In this document: piece by piece, positions 18,001 through 25,263 of the stretch
Position numbering within the stretch: position 1 is the first letter of the stretch
Layout of the letters: each line of letters opens with the position of its first letter
Assembly: GCF_014596525.1 (NCBI RefSeq)
Contig: NZ_MSJP01000105.1
Coordinates: 62,001 to 126,000 of the forward strand
Source: Streptomyces sp. CBMA291
GTDB taxonomy: Bacteria > Actinomycetota > Actinomycetes > Streptomycetales > Streptomycetaceae
Direction: 5' to 3'
DNA length: 64,000 nucleotides
The notes under the pieces: generated by a model
Database searches by the model: none
What the model saw: only the letters and a program-made list of their open reading frames with translations
Told to the model about the DNA's origin: nothing
Position numbers and translations under genes: made by a program

Positions 18001-18649
18001 GGGCGTCCGGGCCCCCGGGCACCGCGAGGAGGGCGCGCAGACAGCGGACGGCGAGGTCGGCGGGCGAGCCCTCGCCGGTGGCCGGGCCGTCCGTCTCGGC
18101 CCAGGTCTCCAGGGCGATCCGGATCGCGCTGGTGGTCGCCGCCGCCGTGAGCCGTACCTCCAGCGGGTCGGCGTCCGGTCCGGCGAGTCCGGCGACGACC
18201 TCCCGCAGCCGCTCCTCCGACTCCTGGTTGACCCGGTACCAGACGGCCCGCAGCGCGGGGTCCTCGGCGGCGGCGCGCAGCAGTCCGCGCGTCCATCCCA
18301 GCTCCTCCTCGCCTTCCGCGCCGGCGGGGGTGAGCGAGGCGGCGATGGAGGCTTCCAGGGCCTCGGGGAGCGAGGCGCCGGGGCCGGTGGCGGCGAGGAG
18401 GCCGCGCCAGTGGTCGGCGCCGCCCGCGAGGAGCGGGCCGACGGCGTCCTGCTTGGAGCGGAAGTAGCGGTAGAAGGTGCGCAGGGCGACACCGGCCCGC
18501 AGGGCGATGTCCTCGGCGGTGGTGCCGTCGGGTCCGTGCTCGGTGAAGAGTTCGGCGGCGGCGCGCGCGATGTCCAGCTGGGTGGCGGCCTTGCGGCGTT
18601 CCGTCAGCGTCCGGGTGGGGGGCGTGGGGCCCGGGGGCTTGTTGCTCAC
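17987..18649 (-). CDS. TetR family repressor, divergent from an SDR
   Basis: A 220-residue regulator. Residues 20-65 form the TetR DNA-binding domain (AARAAAELFTEHGPDGTTAEDIALRAGVALRTFYRYFRSKQDA). The C-terminal part (about 75-200) is the helical ligand domain. It begins at a GTG; several in-frame codons upstream are possible but lack ribosome sites. It is divergent from the SDR gene with inverted repeats between them, so it most likely represses that gene and itself. The ligand is unknown. Confidence 0.88.
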   Translation of the reverse strand: MSNKPPGPTPPTRTLTERRKAATQLDIARAAAELFTEHGPDGTTAEDIALRAGVALRTFYRYFRSKQDAVGPLLAGGADHWRGLLAATGPGASLPEALEASIAASLTPAGAEGEEELGWTRGLLRAAAEDPALRAVWYRVNQESEERLREVVAGLAGPDADPLEVRLTAAATTSAIRIALETWAETDGPATGEGSPADLAVRCLRALLAVPGGPDALRNR

Positions 18650-18698
18650 ACCACGAAGCGTACGCGGACGCCTGCCGGGCATGCACGTCATGCATGCA

Positions 18699-18731
18699 TG
18701 GCAAAACGTGCCACTTGGGCGTACGGTGGCA
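18699..18731. promoter_or_regulatory. Candidate TetR operator between the TetR and SDR genes
   Basis: Two overlapping inverted repeats lie in the divergent gap: TGGCA-n5-TGCCA (18699-18713) and TGCCAC-n11-GTGGCA (18709-18731). They share the middle TGCCA arm. Position and symmetry suit binding by the adjacent TetR protein. Confidence 0.45.
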
Positions 18732-18784
18732 AGCGTTCCACCGGAGGAGAGTTCCCCGGAATCTTGGTATCGAGAGGTTTCGTC

Positions 18785-19579
18785 ATGAACCAGCTGACCC
18801 GTTACGAAGGACGCCGCGCCCTCATCACCGGCGGCGGCTCCGGCATCGGCCAGGCCACCGCCCTGCGCCTGCTCGCCGAGGGCGGCCGGGTCGTGGCCGC
18901 CGACATCAGCGAGGACGGCCTGAAGGACACCGTCGCCAAGGCGGGCGACGCAGCCGACCGCCTCACCACCGTCACCGTGAACATCGCCGACGAAGCCTCC
19001 GTACGCGCCGGTGTCGCCGCCGCCGTCGAAGCCCTCGGCGGCCTCGACGTCCTGGTCAACGCGGCCGGAATCCTGCGCTCCTCGCACACCCACGAGACGA
19101 GCCTCGACTCCTTCGAGCAGGTGCTCCGGATCAACCTCACCGGCACCTTCCTCATGATCCGCGAGGCGATCCCCGCCCTCCTCGAAGGCAACGGCTCCGC
19201 CGTCGTGAACTTCTCCTCCACCTCCGCGCTCTTCGCCCACCCCTACATGGCGGCCTACGCGGCCAGCAAGGGCGGCATCCAGTCCATGACCCACGCGCTC
19301 GCCGCCGAGTACGCCAAGCAGGGCATCCGCTTCACCGCCGTCCAGCCCGGCTCCATCTCCTCCGGCATGACCGACGGCTCCGGCGCCAGCCGCCAGTCCG
19401 TCGGCCCCGGTCTGCCCGCCGACGCCGACATGGCGCTCTTCACGAAGCTCATGCCGGCCCTCGGCGAGGGCTTCGCGGGCCCCGAGACCGTCGCCGGGGT
19501 CGTCGCCATGCTGGCCTCCGACGACGGCCGGTTCATCACCGGCACCGAGATCCGCATCGACGGCGGAACCCACTTCTGA
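18785..19579 (+). CDS. Short-chain dehydrogenase/reductase
   Basis: A 264-residue classical SDR oxidoreductase. TGGGSGIGQA is the cofactor motif, D-I after the second strand suggests NAD preference, and NAAG, a catalytic Ser in NFSSTSA and YAASK (Tyr-x3-Lys) complete the active site. ITGTEIRIDGGTHF is the usual C-terminus. The start lies soon after a GGAGGAGAG stretch. It is divergent from and probably repressed by the TetR gene. The substrate is unknown. Confidence 0.92.
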   Translation: MNQLTRYEGRRALITGGGSGIGQATALRLLAEGGRVVAADISEDGLKDTVAKAGDAADRLTTVTVNIADEASVRAGVAAAVEALGGLDVLVNAAGILRSSHTHETSLDSFEQVLRINLTGTFLMIREAIPALLEGNGSAVVNFSSTSALFAHPYMAAYAASKGGIQSMTHALAAEYAKQGIRFTAVQPGSISSGMTDGSGASRQSVGPGLPADADMALFTKLMPALGEGFAGPETVAGVVAMLASDDGRFITGTEIRIDGGTHF

Positions 19580-19625
19580 CCCACGGCCACCCGGCCGGGC
19601 GGCGGGCGGGCACGGGCCTGTGACT

Positions 19626-19800
19626 TACGGCGTCAGGCCGGACGACGGGCAGGTACGGGACCCGGGCCCTACGGCGTCAGGCCGGGCGGCGGGCAGGTAC
19701 GGGACCCGGGCCCTACGGCGTCAGGCCGGGCGGCGGGCAGGTACGGGACCCGGGCCCTACGGCATCGGGCCGGGCGGCGGGCGGTACGGGCCGGGGCGCA
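19626..19800. repeat. 44-base tandem repeat, about four copies
   Basis: Copies begin at 19626, 19670, 19714 and 19758, each starting TACGGCGTCAGGCCGG. The last copy is degenerate. The array lies between convergent genes, where no gene is visible. Confidence 0.85.
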
Positions 19801-19860
19801 CGGCACCCGGACCCGTACCGCCAGAACAGCCCAGGTCCCCCGCCCGCCCCCCGTACGCCC

Positions 19861-20397
19861 CTACGCCGTCCCGAACCGCTCCCACAAGCGCGGGAAGCGG
19901 GCCGCGAGCATCTCGTCGTCCCCCAGGTCCAGCGGCGCGCCCAGCGGCTCAGGGCCCGGTGCCGGCAGCCCCAGGTCCGGGGTCTCCGCCCCGGTCAGCC
20001 GCTCGTACGCCTCGTCCGCCGCGAAGCCGATCTCCTCGCCGTCCCCGTCGATCTCCACGTCGAAGTCGCCGAGCAGCTCCGCCAGCGCGTCCGGATCGTG
20101 CACCGCCCCCTCGTACACCTCCCGTCCCTGGCCGATGAGCCAGCAGCGGAAGGAATCGAAGGTCTCGTCACCCGCCCCGTCGAACAGCACCGCCGCCGCG
20201 CCCCACAGATCCCACAGGAACGCGCGGTTGAACCGGGCCTCGAAATGGCGCGCGTAGTCGAGCACGGAGTCGGGGTCAAGCCCGGTCAGCCGTTCCACGA
20301 GCAGCTCGGCCTGCTCCTCGGGGTCGCCCTCGGCGGCCTCGCGGCCGGCGTCGATGATCTCCCAGAACTCGGTCTCGTCCATCACGAGCACCAGCAT
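19861..20397 (-). CDS. DUF4240 domain protein
   Basis: A 178-residue acidic soluble protein of the DUF4240 type. The signature MDETEFWEIIDAGREAA opens it. A region with FEARFNRAFLWDLWGAAAVLF and FRCWLIGQGREVYEGAVHDPDAL follows, typical of this family. No catalytic residues are known; related domains have been linked to polymorphic-toxin immunity and to general unknown roles. I use the ATG with GGGAG five bases before it; a second ATG five codons later is possible. It is convergent with the SDR across a tandem repeat. Confidence 0.78.
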   Translation of the reverse strand: MLVLVMDETEFWEIIDAGREAAEGDPEEQAELLVERLTGLDPDSVLDYARHFEARFNRAFLWDLWGAAAVLFDGAGDETFDSFRCWLIGQGREVYEGAVHDPDALAELLGDFDVEIDGDGEEIGFAADEAYERLTGAETPDLGLPAPGPEPLGAPLDLGDDEMLAARFPRLWERFGTA

Positions 20398-20533
20398 CGT
20401 GGCTCCCCGCGCCCGACGCACCCGGAAAGCCCCGGGGAATCCGGCAGCCCGGGAATCCGGTGGGCCCCGGCGCTTCGGGAAGCCCCGGGAATCCGGACAG
20501 GAGATGTCGGGCATTCCTGCCACGCTGAGCCGC

Positions 20534-21469
20534 ATGGAAACGAAGACGACGCCGAACCAGCCACTACGAGGACGGATCTGCCTGGTCGCCGGGGCCACCC
20601 GGGGAGCGGGCCGGGCCATCGCCGTCCAGCTCGGCACCGCCGGGGCCACCGTGTACGTCACCGGGCGCACCACCCGGGAGAAGGTCAGCGAGGTCGGCCG
20701 GGCCACCGAGACCATCGAGGAGACCGCCGAACTGGTGACGGCGGCGGGCGGCGAGGGCGTCGCCGTCCCCACCGACCATCTGGACCCCGCACAGGTCGAG
20801 GCGCTCGTCGCCCGGATCGACCGCGAGCGGGGCCGCCTCGACGTCCTCGTCGACGACGTCTGGGGCGGCGAGCACCTCATCGGCGGGGTCTTCGGCAAGA
20901 AGACCTGGGAGATCGACCTCGCCGACGGGCTGCGCATGCTGGAACTCGGCGTCCGCACCCACGCCATCACCACCCGCCTCGCCGCGCCCCTGCTGATCCG
21001 CCACCCCGGCGCCCTCCTCGTCGAGGTCACCGACGGCACCGCCGCCTACAACGGCACCCGCTTCCGCGAGAACGTCTTCTACGACCTCGCCAAGAACGCC
21101 CCCATCCGGATGGCCTTCGGCCTCGGCAAGGAACTGGCGGAGCACGGCGGCACCGCCGTCTGCGTCACCCCCGGCTGGCTCCGCTCCGAACAGATGCTCG
21201 CGGGCTTCGGCGTCACCGAGGAGAACTGGCGGGACGCTACCGCCGAGGTCCCCGACTTCGCGGTCTCCGAGTCCCCCGCCTTCCTCGGCAGGGCCGTCGC
21301 CGCCCTCGCCGCCGACCCCGACCGCGCCCGCTGGAACGGCCTCTCCACCTCCAGCGGTGAACTGGCGAAGGAGTACGGCTTCACCGACACGGACGGCTCA
21401 CGGCCGGACGCCTTCGGCTTCATCATCGCGGGCGAGACGGGGACGCCGAAGGTGGACGACTACCGCTGA
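20534..21469 (+). CDS. SDR family oxidoreductase (atypical)
   Basis: A 311-residue SDR. ICLVAGATRGAGRAIAVQLG is the cofactor site. The usual NNAG is replaced by a VDDVWGG stretch. The expected Tyr-x3-Lys appears as YDLAKNAPIRMA after ENVF, so a Tyr and Lys are present with the right spacing. A C-terminal extension of about 60 residues follows the core. This matches a Streptomyces subgroup of SDRs of unknown substrate. A stretch of near-repeated GGAATCCGG sequence lies just upstream. Confidence 0.86.
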   Translation: METKTTPNQPLRGRICLVAGATRGAGRAIAVQLGTAGATVYVTGRTTREKVSEVGRATETIEETAELVTAAGGEGVAVPTDHLDPAQVEALVARIDRERGRLDVLVDDVWGGEHLIGGVFGKKTWEIDLADGLRMLELGVRTHAITTRLAAPLLIRHPGALLVEVTDGTAAYNGTRFRENVFYDLAKNAPIRMAFGLGKELAEHGGTAVCVTPGWLRSEQMLAGFGVTEENWRDATAEVPDFAVSESPAFLGRAVAALAADPDRARWNGLSTSSGELAKEYGFTDTDGSRPDAFGFIIAGETGTPKVDDYR

Positions 21470-21620
21470 GACGGGAAAGGGGGGACGCTCCCGGTGCCGG
21501 GCGCGGCGGCGAGGGGCCGCCACGCCCGGCCGTGGGGGGCGCGCCCGGTCGCGGGGGAAGGCGACCGGGCGCGACGGGGCGGGGATGCCGCCCGGACTAC
21601 GAGCCCTGGCCTGTGGGCTC

Positions 21621-21800
21621 CGGCCTCGACGTGACCACCGAGTGGCCCTGGCCTGTGGGCTGTGTCCTCGGCGCGATTACCGAGGAGTCTCGATCCGGAC
21701 GGCCTCGGTGCGAGCATCGAGGAGTCTCGATCCGGACTACGGCCTCGGTGCGATTACCGAGGAGTCCCGGCCCGGACTACGGCCTCGGCGCGAGCACCGA
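21621..21800. repeat. 40-base tandem repeat running into the ferredoxin gene
   Basis: Units recur every 40 bases from 21621, 21661, 21701, 21741 and 21781, built on GGCCTCGGCGCGAxxACCGAGGAGTC. The last unit encodes the C-terminal residues and lies next to the stop of the ferredoxin gene. The rest of the gap from 21470 holds no visible gene. Confidence 0.8.
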
Positions 21801-22001
21801 CGTGCCGTCGTGGACCGTGATGGCCTGGGCCGGGCAGACGTCGGCGGCTTCGAGCACCCGGTCGTCCGGCGCGACCGCCTCGGTCAGGGGCCGCGCGTGC
21901 TCACCGTCCACGGCGAACACCTCGGGCGCGATCGCGGCGCACATGCCGGACCCCATGCACAGGCCGGAATCGACCCTCGCGTTCCAGGACACCGCGCTCA
22001 C
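21777..22001 (-). CDS. Small [3Fe-4S]-type ferredoxin, redox partner of the P450
   Basis: A 74-residue ferredoxin. C15-x5-C21 and a later C-P (DVCPAQAI) give three cluster cysteines, with a non-cysteine at the usual fourth position, the pattern of Streptomyces [3Fe-4S] ferredoxins that feed P450s. Its ATG overlaps the P450 stop (ATGA), so the two are coupled in translation and almost certainly form an electron-transfer pair. The last residues (TSVLAPRP) are encoded by one unit of a 40-base tandem repeat. Confidence 0.92.
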   Translation of the reverse strand: MSAVSWNARVDSGLCMGSGMCAAIAPEVFAVDGEHARPLTEAVAPDDRVLEAADVCPAQAITVHDGTSVLAPRP

Positions 22002-23188
22002 CAGCCGATCGGCATGACGCGCGGACCGCGCACCAGCATCTCGGACTTCCAGGTGATGTCACCCGCCAGGTGAAGCCCCGGGAAGCGGGTGACCAGCGCC
22101 ACCATCGCCTCCTGGAGTTCGAGCCGGGCCAGCGGCGCGCCCAGACAGTGGTGGGCTCCATGGCCGAAACCGAGATGCTGGTTGCCGTCGCGGGTGATGT
22201 CGAGCACCCCGGGACCGGAGAACCGCAGCGCGTCCCGGTTCGCCGCGCCCGTCGCGACCATGACCGGCTCCCCGGCCCGTACGAGCGTGCCGCCGACCTC
22301 CATGTCCTCGGTGGCGTACCGCGCCTGGGCCGCGCCGCTGCCCAGGGGCACGAACCGCAGCAGCTCCTCGACCGCCGAATTGATCAACTCGGGGTTCTTC
22401 CTGAGCAGTTCGAACTGCTCGGGGTGGTCGAGCAGGGTGAGGGTGAAGTTCGGGATCTGCGAGGCGGTCGTCTCGTGACCGGCCACGAGGATGCCCACGC
22501 AGAGGTCGACCAACTCCAGCTCCGACAGCCGGTCCCGGCCGTCGCGGGCCTCGATCAGGGCCGTCATCAGATCGTCCCGGGGCGCCGCGCGGTGCTCCGC
22601 GATCAGCCCGGCCATATAGGCGCGCAGCTCCTCGCGGTTCGCCTCGAACTCGGCCGCCGTCAGCGAACTCGTCGACAGGGCCGCGTCGCTCCACGCCCGG
22701 AACAGCGGCCGGTCCTCGGTCGGGACGCCGAGCATCTGGCAGATCACCGCGACCGGGATCGGCAGTGCGTAGAGGTCCACCAGATCGGCCGGCGGACCCG
22801 CAGCCTCCATCTCGTCGAGCAGGGTCGCCGTCAGCTCCCTCACCTGCGGGCGGAGCTTCTCCACCTGCCGTACGGTGAACGCCCGTGCGACCAGGGACCG
22901 CAGCCGGGTGTGGTCCGGCGGGTCCATGCTCAGGATGCCGCTGTCCCGGCTGCCCTCCGACTGGCGGGGCTCGTCGCGGCCGACCCCCATGGCCCGGCTG
23001 AAGCGCTGGTCGCCGAGGACGAACCGGGCGTCCGCGTACCGCGTGGCGAGCCAGGCGGGCTCACCGAAGGGGAGCCGGACGCGTAACAGGCCCGGCTGCT
23101 CGCGCACCCGCTCGTACTCCTCCGCGAGCTGAAGCCCCTCGGCGGTGTTGAAGGGGTAGGCGAGGGGGGTGGTATCGGCTGTGGTCAC
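21998..23188 (-). CDS. Cytochrome P450
   Basis: A 396-residue bacterial class I P450 monooxygenase. The heme-ligand loop FGHGAHHCLGAPLA places Cys348 as the axial ligand. The oxygen-binding I-helix reads VAGHETTAS, and EELLR is the E-x-x-R motif. Resemblance is to the CYP105/107 type of Streptomyces, but I cannot assign a family. The substrate is unknown; no biosynthetic genes adjoin. The start is a GTG with an AGGAGG site six bases before it. The gene is divergent from a TetR gene, with a perfect 20-base palindrome in the shared promoter. Confidence 0.95.
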   Translation of the reverse strand: MTTADTTPLAYPFNTAEGLQLAEEYERVREQPGLLRVRLPFGEPAWLATRYADARFVLGDQRFSRAMGVGRDEPRQSEGSRDSGILSMDPPDHTRLRSLVARAFTVRQVEKLRPQVRELTATLLDEMEAAGPPADLVDLYALPIPVAVICQMLGVPTEDRPLFRAWSDAALSTSSLTAAEFEANREELRAYMAGLIAEHRAAPRDDLMTALIEARDGRDRLSELELVDLCVGILVAGHETTASQIPNFTLTLLDHPEQFELLRKNPELINSAVEELLRFVPLGSGAAQARYATEDMEVGGTLVRAGEPVMVATGAANRDALRFSGPGVLDITRDGNQHLGFGHGAHHCLGAPLARLELQEAMVALVTRFPGLHLAGDITWKSEMLVRGPRVMPIGW

Positions 23189-23201
23189 TAGGTCCTCCTA
23201 G

Positions 23202-23221
23202 TTGTAAGCACGTGCTTACAA
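23202..23221. promoter_or_regulatory. Perfect 20-base palindromic operator, P450/TetR
   Basis: TTGTAAGCACGTGCTTACAA is perfectly symmetrical, with further CTAG flanks on both sides. It lies 14 bases before the P450 start and about 75 before the TetR start. It is the expected binding site of the adjacent TetR regulator. Confidence 0.75.
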
Positions 23222-23296
23222 CGCTAGGACCGGTGCTCGAAGAGGTCAACATCGCTTTACGGCCGTTATCCTGACGGGCCGTCCGAGAGGAATGTC

Positions 23297-23926
23297 ATGG
23301 ACCGATCCGTCAGCGCTCGCGGCCGAGCGGGGGCCCTCACCGCCGACGGGGCGCCGGGCGGTGAGCGGCGCAGGGACGCTGCCGCCACGCGCCGCCGCAT
23401 CCTCGACGCGGCCCGCGACCTCTTCGCCGAGCGCGGCTACGAGGCCGCCACGGTGCGGGACATAGCGGAGCGCGCCGGAGTCAACCAGGCCCTGATCTTC
23501 CGCTACTTCGGCTCCAAGCAGGGGCTGCTGACCAAGGTCGTCACCCGGGACGGCCTCGAACAGGTGCGGGCCACACCCCCCGAGGAACTGTTCGAGACGG
23601 CCCTCCGCTCGATGCTCACCGGCGGCCCCGACGGCACCGGCGACCGGTCCCTTGAGGTCTATCTGCGCTCCCTCGGCCGGGGCGAGGAGACGGACGAGGC
23701 CCTGCGCGAGCTGGGCGAGAAGTACCAGAGCGCCCTGGCGTCCCTCTCCGACGCCGAGGACGCCGTGCTCCGCGCCGACCTGGCGATGGCCTGGCTGCTC
23801 GGCATCGGCCTCCTGCGCTCGGTCGTCGCCCGCGACCCCCTGGCGAGCGCCGACCCCGACGAGGTCTGCCGCCTCGTACTCCCCAGGCTGGAAGGACTCT
23901 GGGAGGCACGGGGGGAGGAGGGGTAG
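23297..23926 (+). CDS. TetR family repressor of the P450-ferredoxin operon
   Basis: A 209-residue regulator. After a basic N-terminal tail, residues 27-75 form the DNA-binding domain (TRRRILDAARDLFAERGYEAATVRDIAERAGVNQALIFRYFGSKQGL). The C-terminal domain is of the TetR_C_17 style (LRADLAMAWLLGIGLLRSVV). It is divergent from the P450 gene. Together with the palindrome between them this points to repression of the P450-ferredoxin pair and of itself until a ligand, perhaps the P450 substrate, appears. Confidence 0.9.
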   Translation: MDRSVSARGRAGALTADGAPGGERRRDAAATRRRILDAARDLFAERGYEAATVRDIAERAGVNQALIFRYFGSKQGLLTKVVTRDGLEQVRATPPEELFETALRSMLTGGPDGTGDRSLEVYLRSLGRGEETDEALRELGEKYQSALASLSDAEDAVLRADLAMAWLLGIGLLRSVVARDPLASADPDEVCRLVLPRLEGLWEARGEEG

Positions 23927-23943
23927 CGAGCCCTGGCGCCCTC

Positions 23944-24070
23944 GGGGGACTTCCCGTACGTCTCCGGGGGGACTTCCCGTACGTCCGAGGGGACTCCCCG
24001 TACGTCCGGGGCAGGCATCCGTACGCCTCCAGGCGGCCCCCGTGTGTTCGTGGCGGACCCCGTACGTCTC
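23944..24070. repeat. Short tandem repeats between convergent genes
   Basis: Four or five copies of a unit of about 24 bases containing GACTTCCCGTACGTC fill the gap between the TetR and WYL genes. No gene is visible. Confidence 0.65.
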
Positions 24071-24105
24071 CTGCGGCCCGCGTCCGGGCCAGGCCCCCGT
24101 GCCTC

Positions 24106-25227
24106 TCAGGCCGTTCCCTCGTACACCGCCGCCGTCCGCCGGGCCGCCTCCGCGAAGCGGGTGCGCAGGGAGGCGGGGGACACGACCTCCACGTCCGGGC
24201 CGAGGCCGAAGAGCTGGGCGAAGGCGACGTCCTCGTCCTCGACCCGGAGCGTCACCGTCACCCGGTCCGGACCGGGGGCCCCGTCGGCCCCGGCGGACCT
24301 GGCAGCCCCAGCGGTTCCGACGGCCCCGTCGGTCCTGTCCATCCCGCTGGTCCCGCCGGTCCCGCTGGTCCTACTGGTCCCGTCCGTCCCACTGGCCCGA
24401 GCCGCCCCGCCGTTCCCGTCCGCCCCGCCGGGCCCCGTCGTCAGTGCCTCCTCCGCCGCCGCTCGGTCCGTCACGTGCGGCAGGCGGCGGGCCCCCCTTT
24501 CGGTGAGGCGCAGGACCACCTCGGTGCGCAGGAGCGAGTGGGCGAACTCCGCCGACCGCTCCGCCCAGAAGGCCGCGAGGTCGAAGTCCTCGTCCCGCTC
24601 GAACCGCTCCTCCTCGGCCTCCACCGAGGTGAACCGGTCCACCCGGTACGTACGGAAGGACGATCCGGCCCGCGCGCACAGGTACCAGACGCCCGCCTTC
24701 AGGACGAGCCCGTACGGCTGGAGCACGCGCTCCACCTCGGTCTCCCGCCGCCGGTAGCGGGCGCGTACCACCCGGTCGTCCCGGGCCGCCTCCGCGAGCG
24801 GTACGAGCCACCGGGGCGTCTCGGGCTCCTGGTACCAGCCCGGCGCGTCCAGATGGAACCGGCGGCCCACCGCGTCGGGCGCGTCCCGCAGCGAGGGCAG
24901 CAGGGCCGCGCTGACCTTCAGCCGCGCCGAGGCAGCCGCCTCCGCGAGGCCGAGATCCCGCAGCGCGTCCGGCAGCCCGGACAGGAAAAGCGCCTCCGCC
25001 TCGCCGCGCGCGAGCCCCGTCAGCCGGGTGCGGTACCCGCCGACGAGCCGGTACCCGCCGATCCTGCCCCGGTCCGCATACACGGGAACCCCCGCCTCGG
25101 AGAGGGCGAGGGCATCACGGGTGACGGTCCGCTCCGACACCTGGAGTTCGGCGGCCAGTTCGGCGGCCGTCATCGAGGGGCGGGACTGGAGCAGCAGGAC
25201 CATCTTGATCAGTCGGGCGGCGCGCAT
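24106..25227 (-). CDS. WYL domain (YafY-type) transcriptional regulator
   Basis: A 373-residue regulator of the DeoR-like HTH plus WYL type. The N-terminus RLIKMVLLLQSRPSMTAAELAAELQVSERTVTRDALAL is the winged helix. The WYL region (about 140-230) includes LKAGVWYLCARAG, and the WCX extension follows to the end. An oddity is a low-complexity insertion of about 50 residues near 265-320 made of Thr/Gly/Ser/Ala/Asp repeats (TDGTSRTSGTGGTSG). It is encoded by a short repeat and sits before the last strand of the WCX domain. The regulator is 36 bases downstream of aceE, same strand, so read-through from aceE is possible. Its targets are unknown. Confidence 0.88.
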   Translation of the reverse strand: MRAARLIKMVLLLQSRPSMTAAELAAELQVSERTVTRDALALSEAGVPVYADRGRIGGYRLVGGYRTRLTGLARGEAEALFLSGLPDALRDLGLAEAAASARLKVSAALLPSLRDAPDAVGRRFHLDAPGWYQEPETPRWLVPLAEAARDDRVVRARYRRRETEVERVLQPYGLVLKAGVWYLCARAGSSFRTYRVDRFTSVEAEEERFERDEDFDLAAFWAERSAEFAHSLLRTEVVLRLTERGARRLPHVTDRAAAEEALTTGPGGADGNGGAARASGTDGTSRTSGTGGTSGMDRTDGAVGTAGAARSAGADGAPGPDRVTVTLRVEDEDVAFAQLFGLGPDVEVVSPASLRTRFAEAARRTAAVYEGTA

Positions 25228-25263
25228 GAGGCCATCATGCGCGCCGCCACCGACAACCGGGCT

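Noticed and set aside
17184..24070. Several direct repeat arrays that could suggest CRISPR
   Set aside because: Unit sizes of 24, 40 and 44 bases recur with no unique spacers between them, and there are no cas genes. They are tandem minisatellites.
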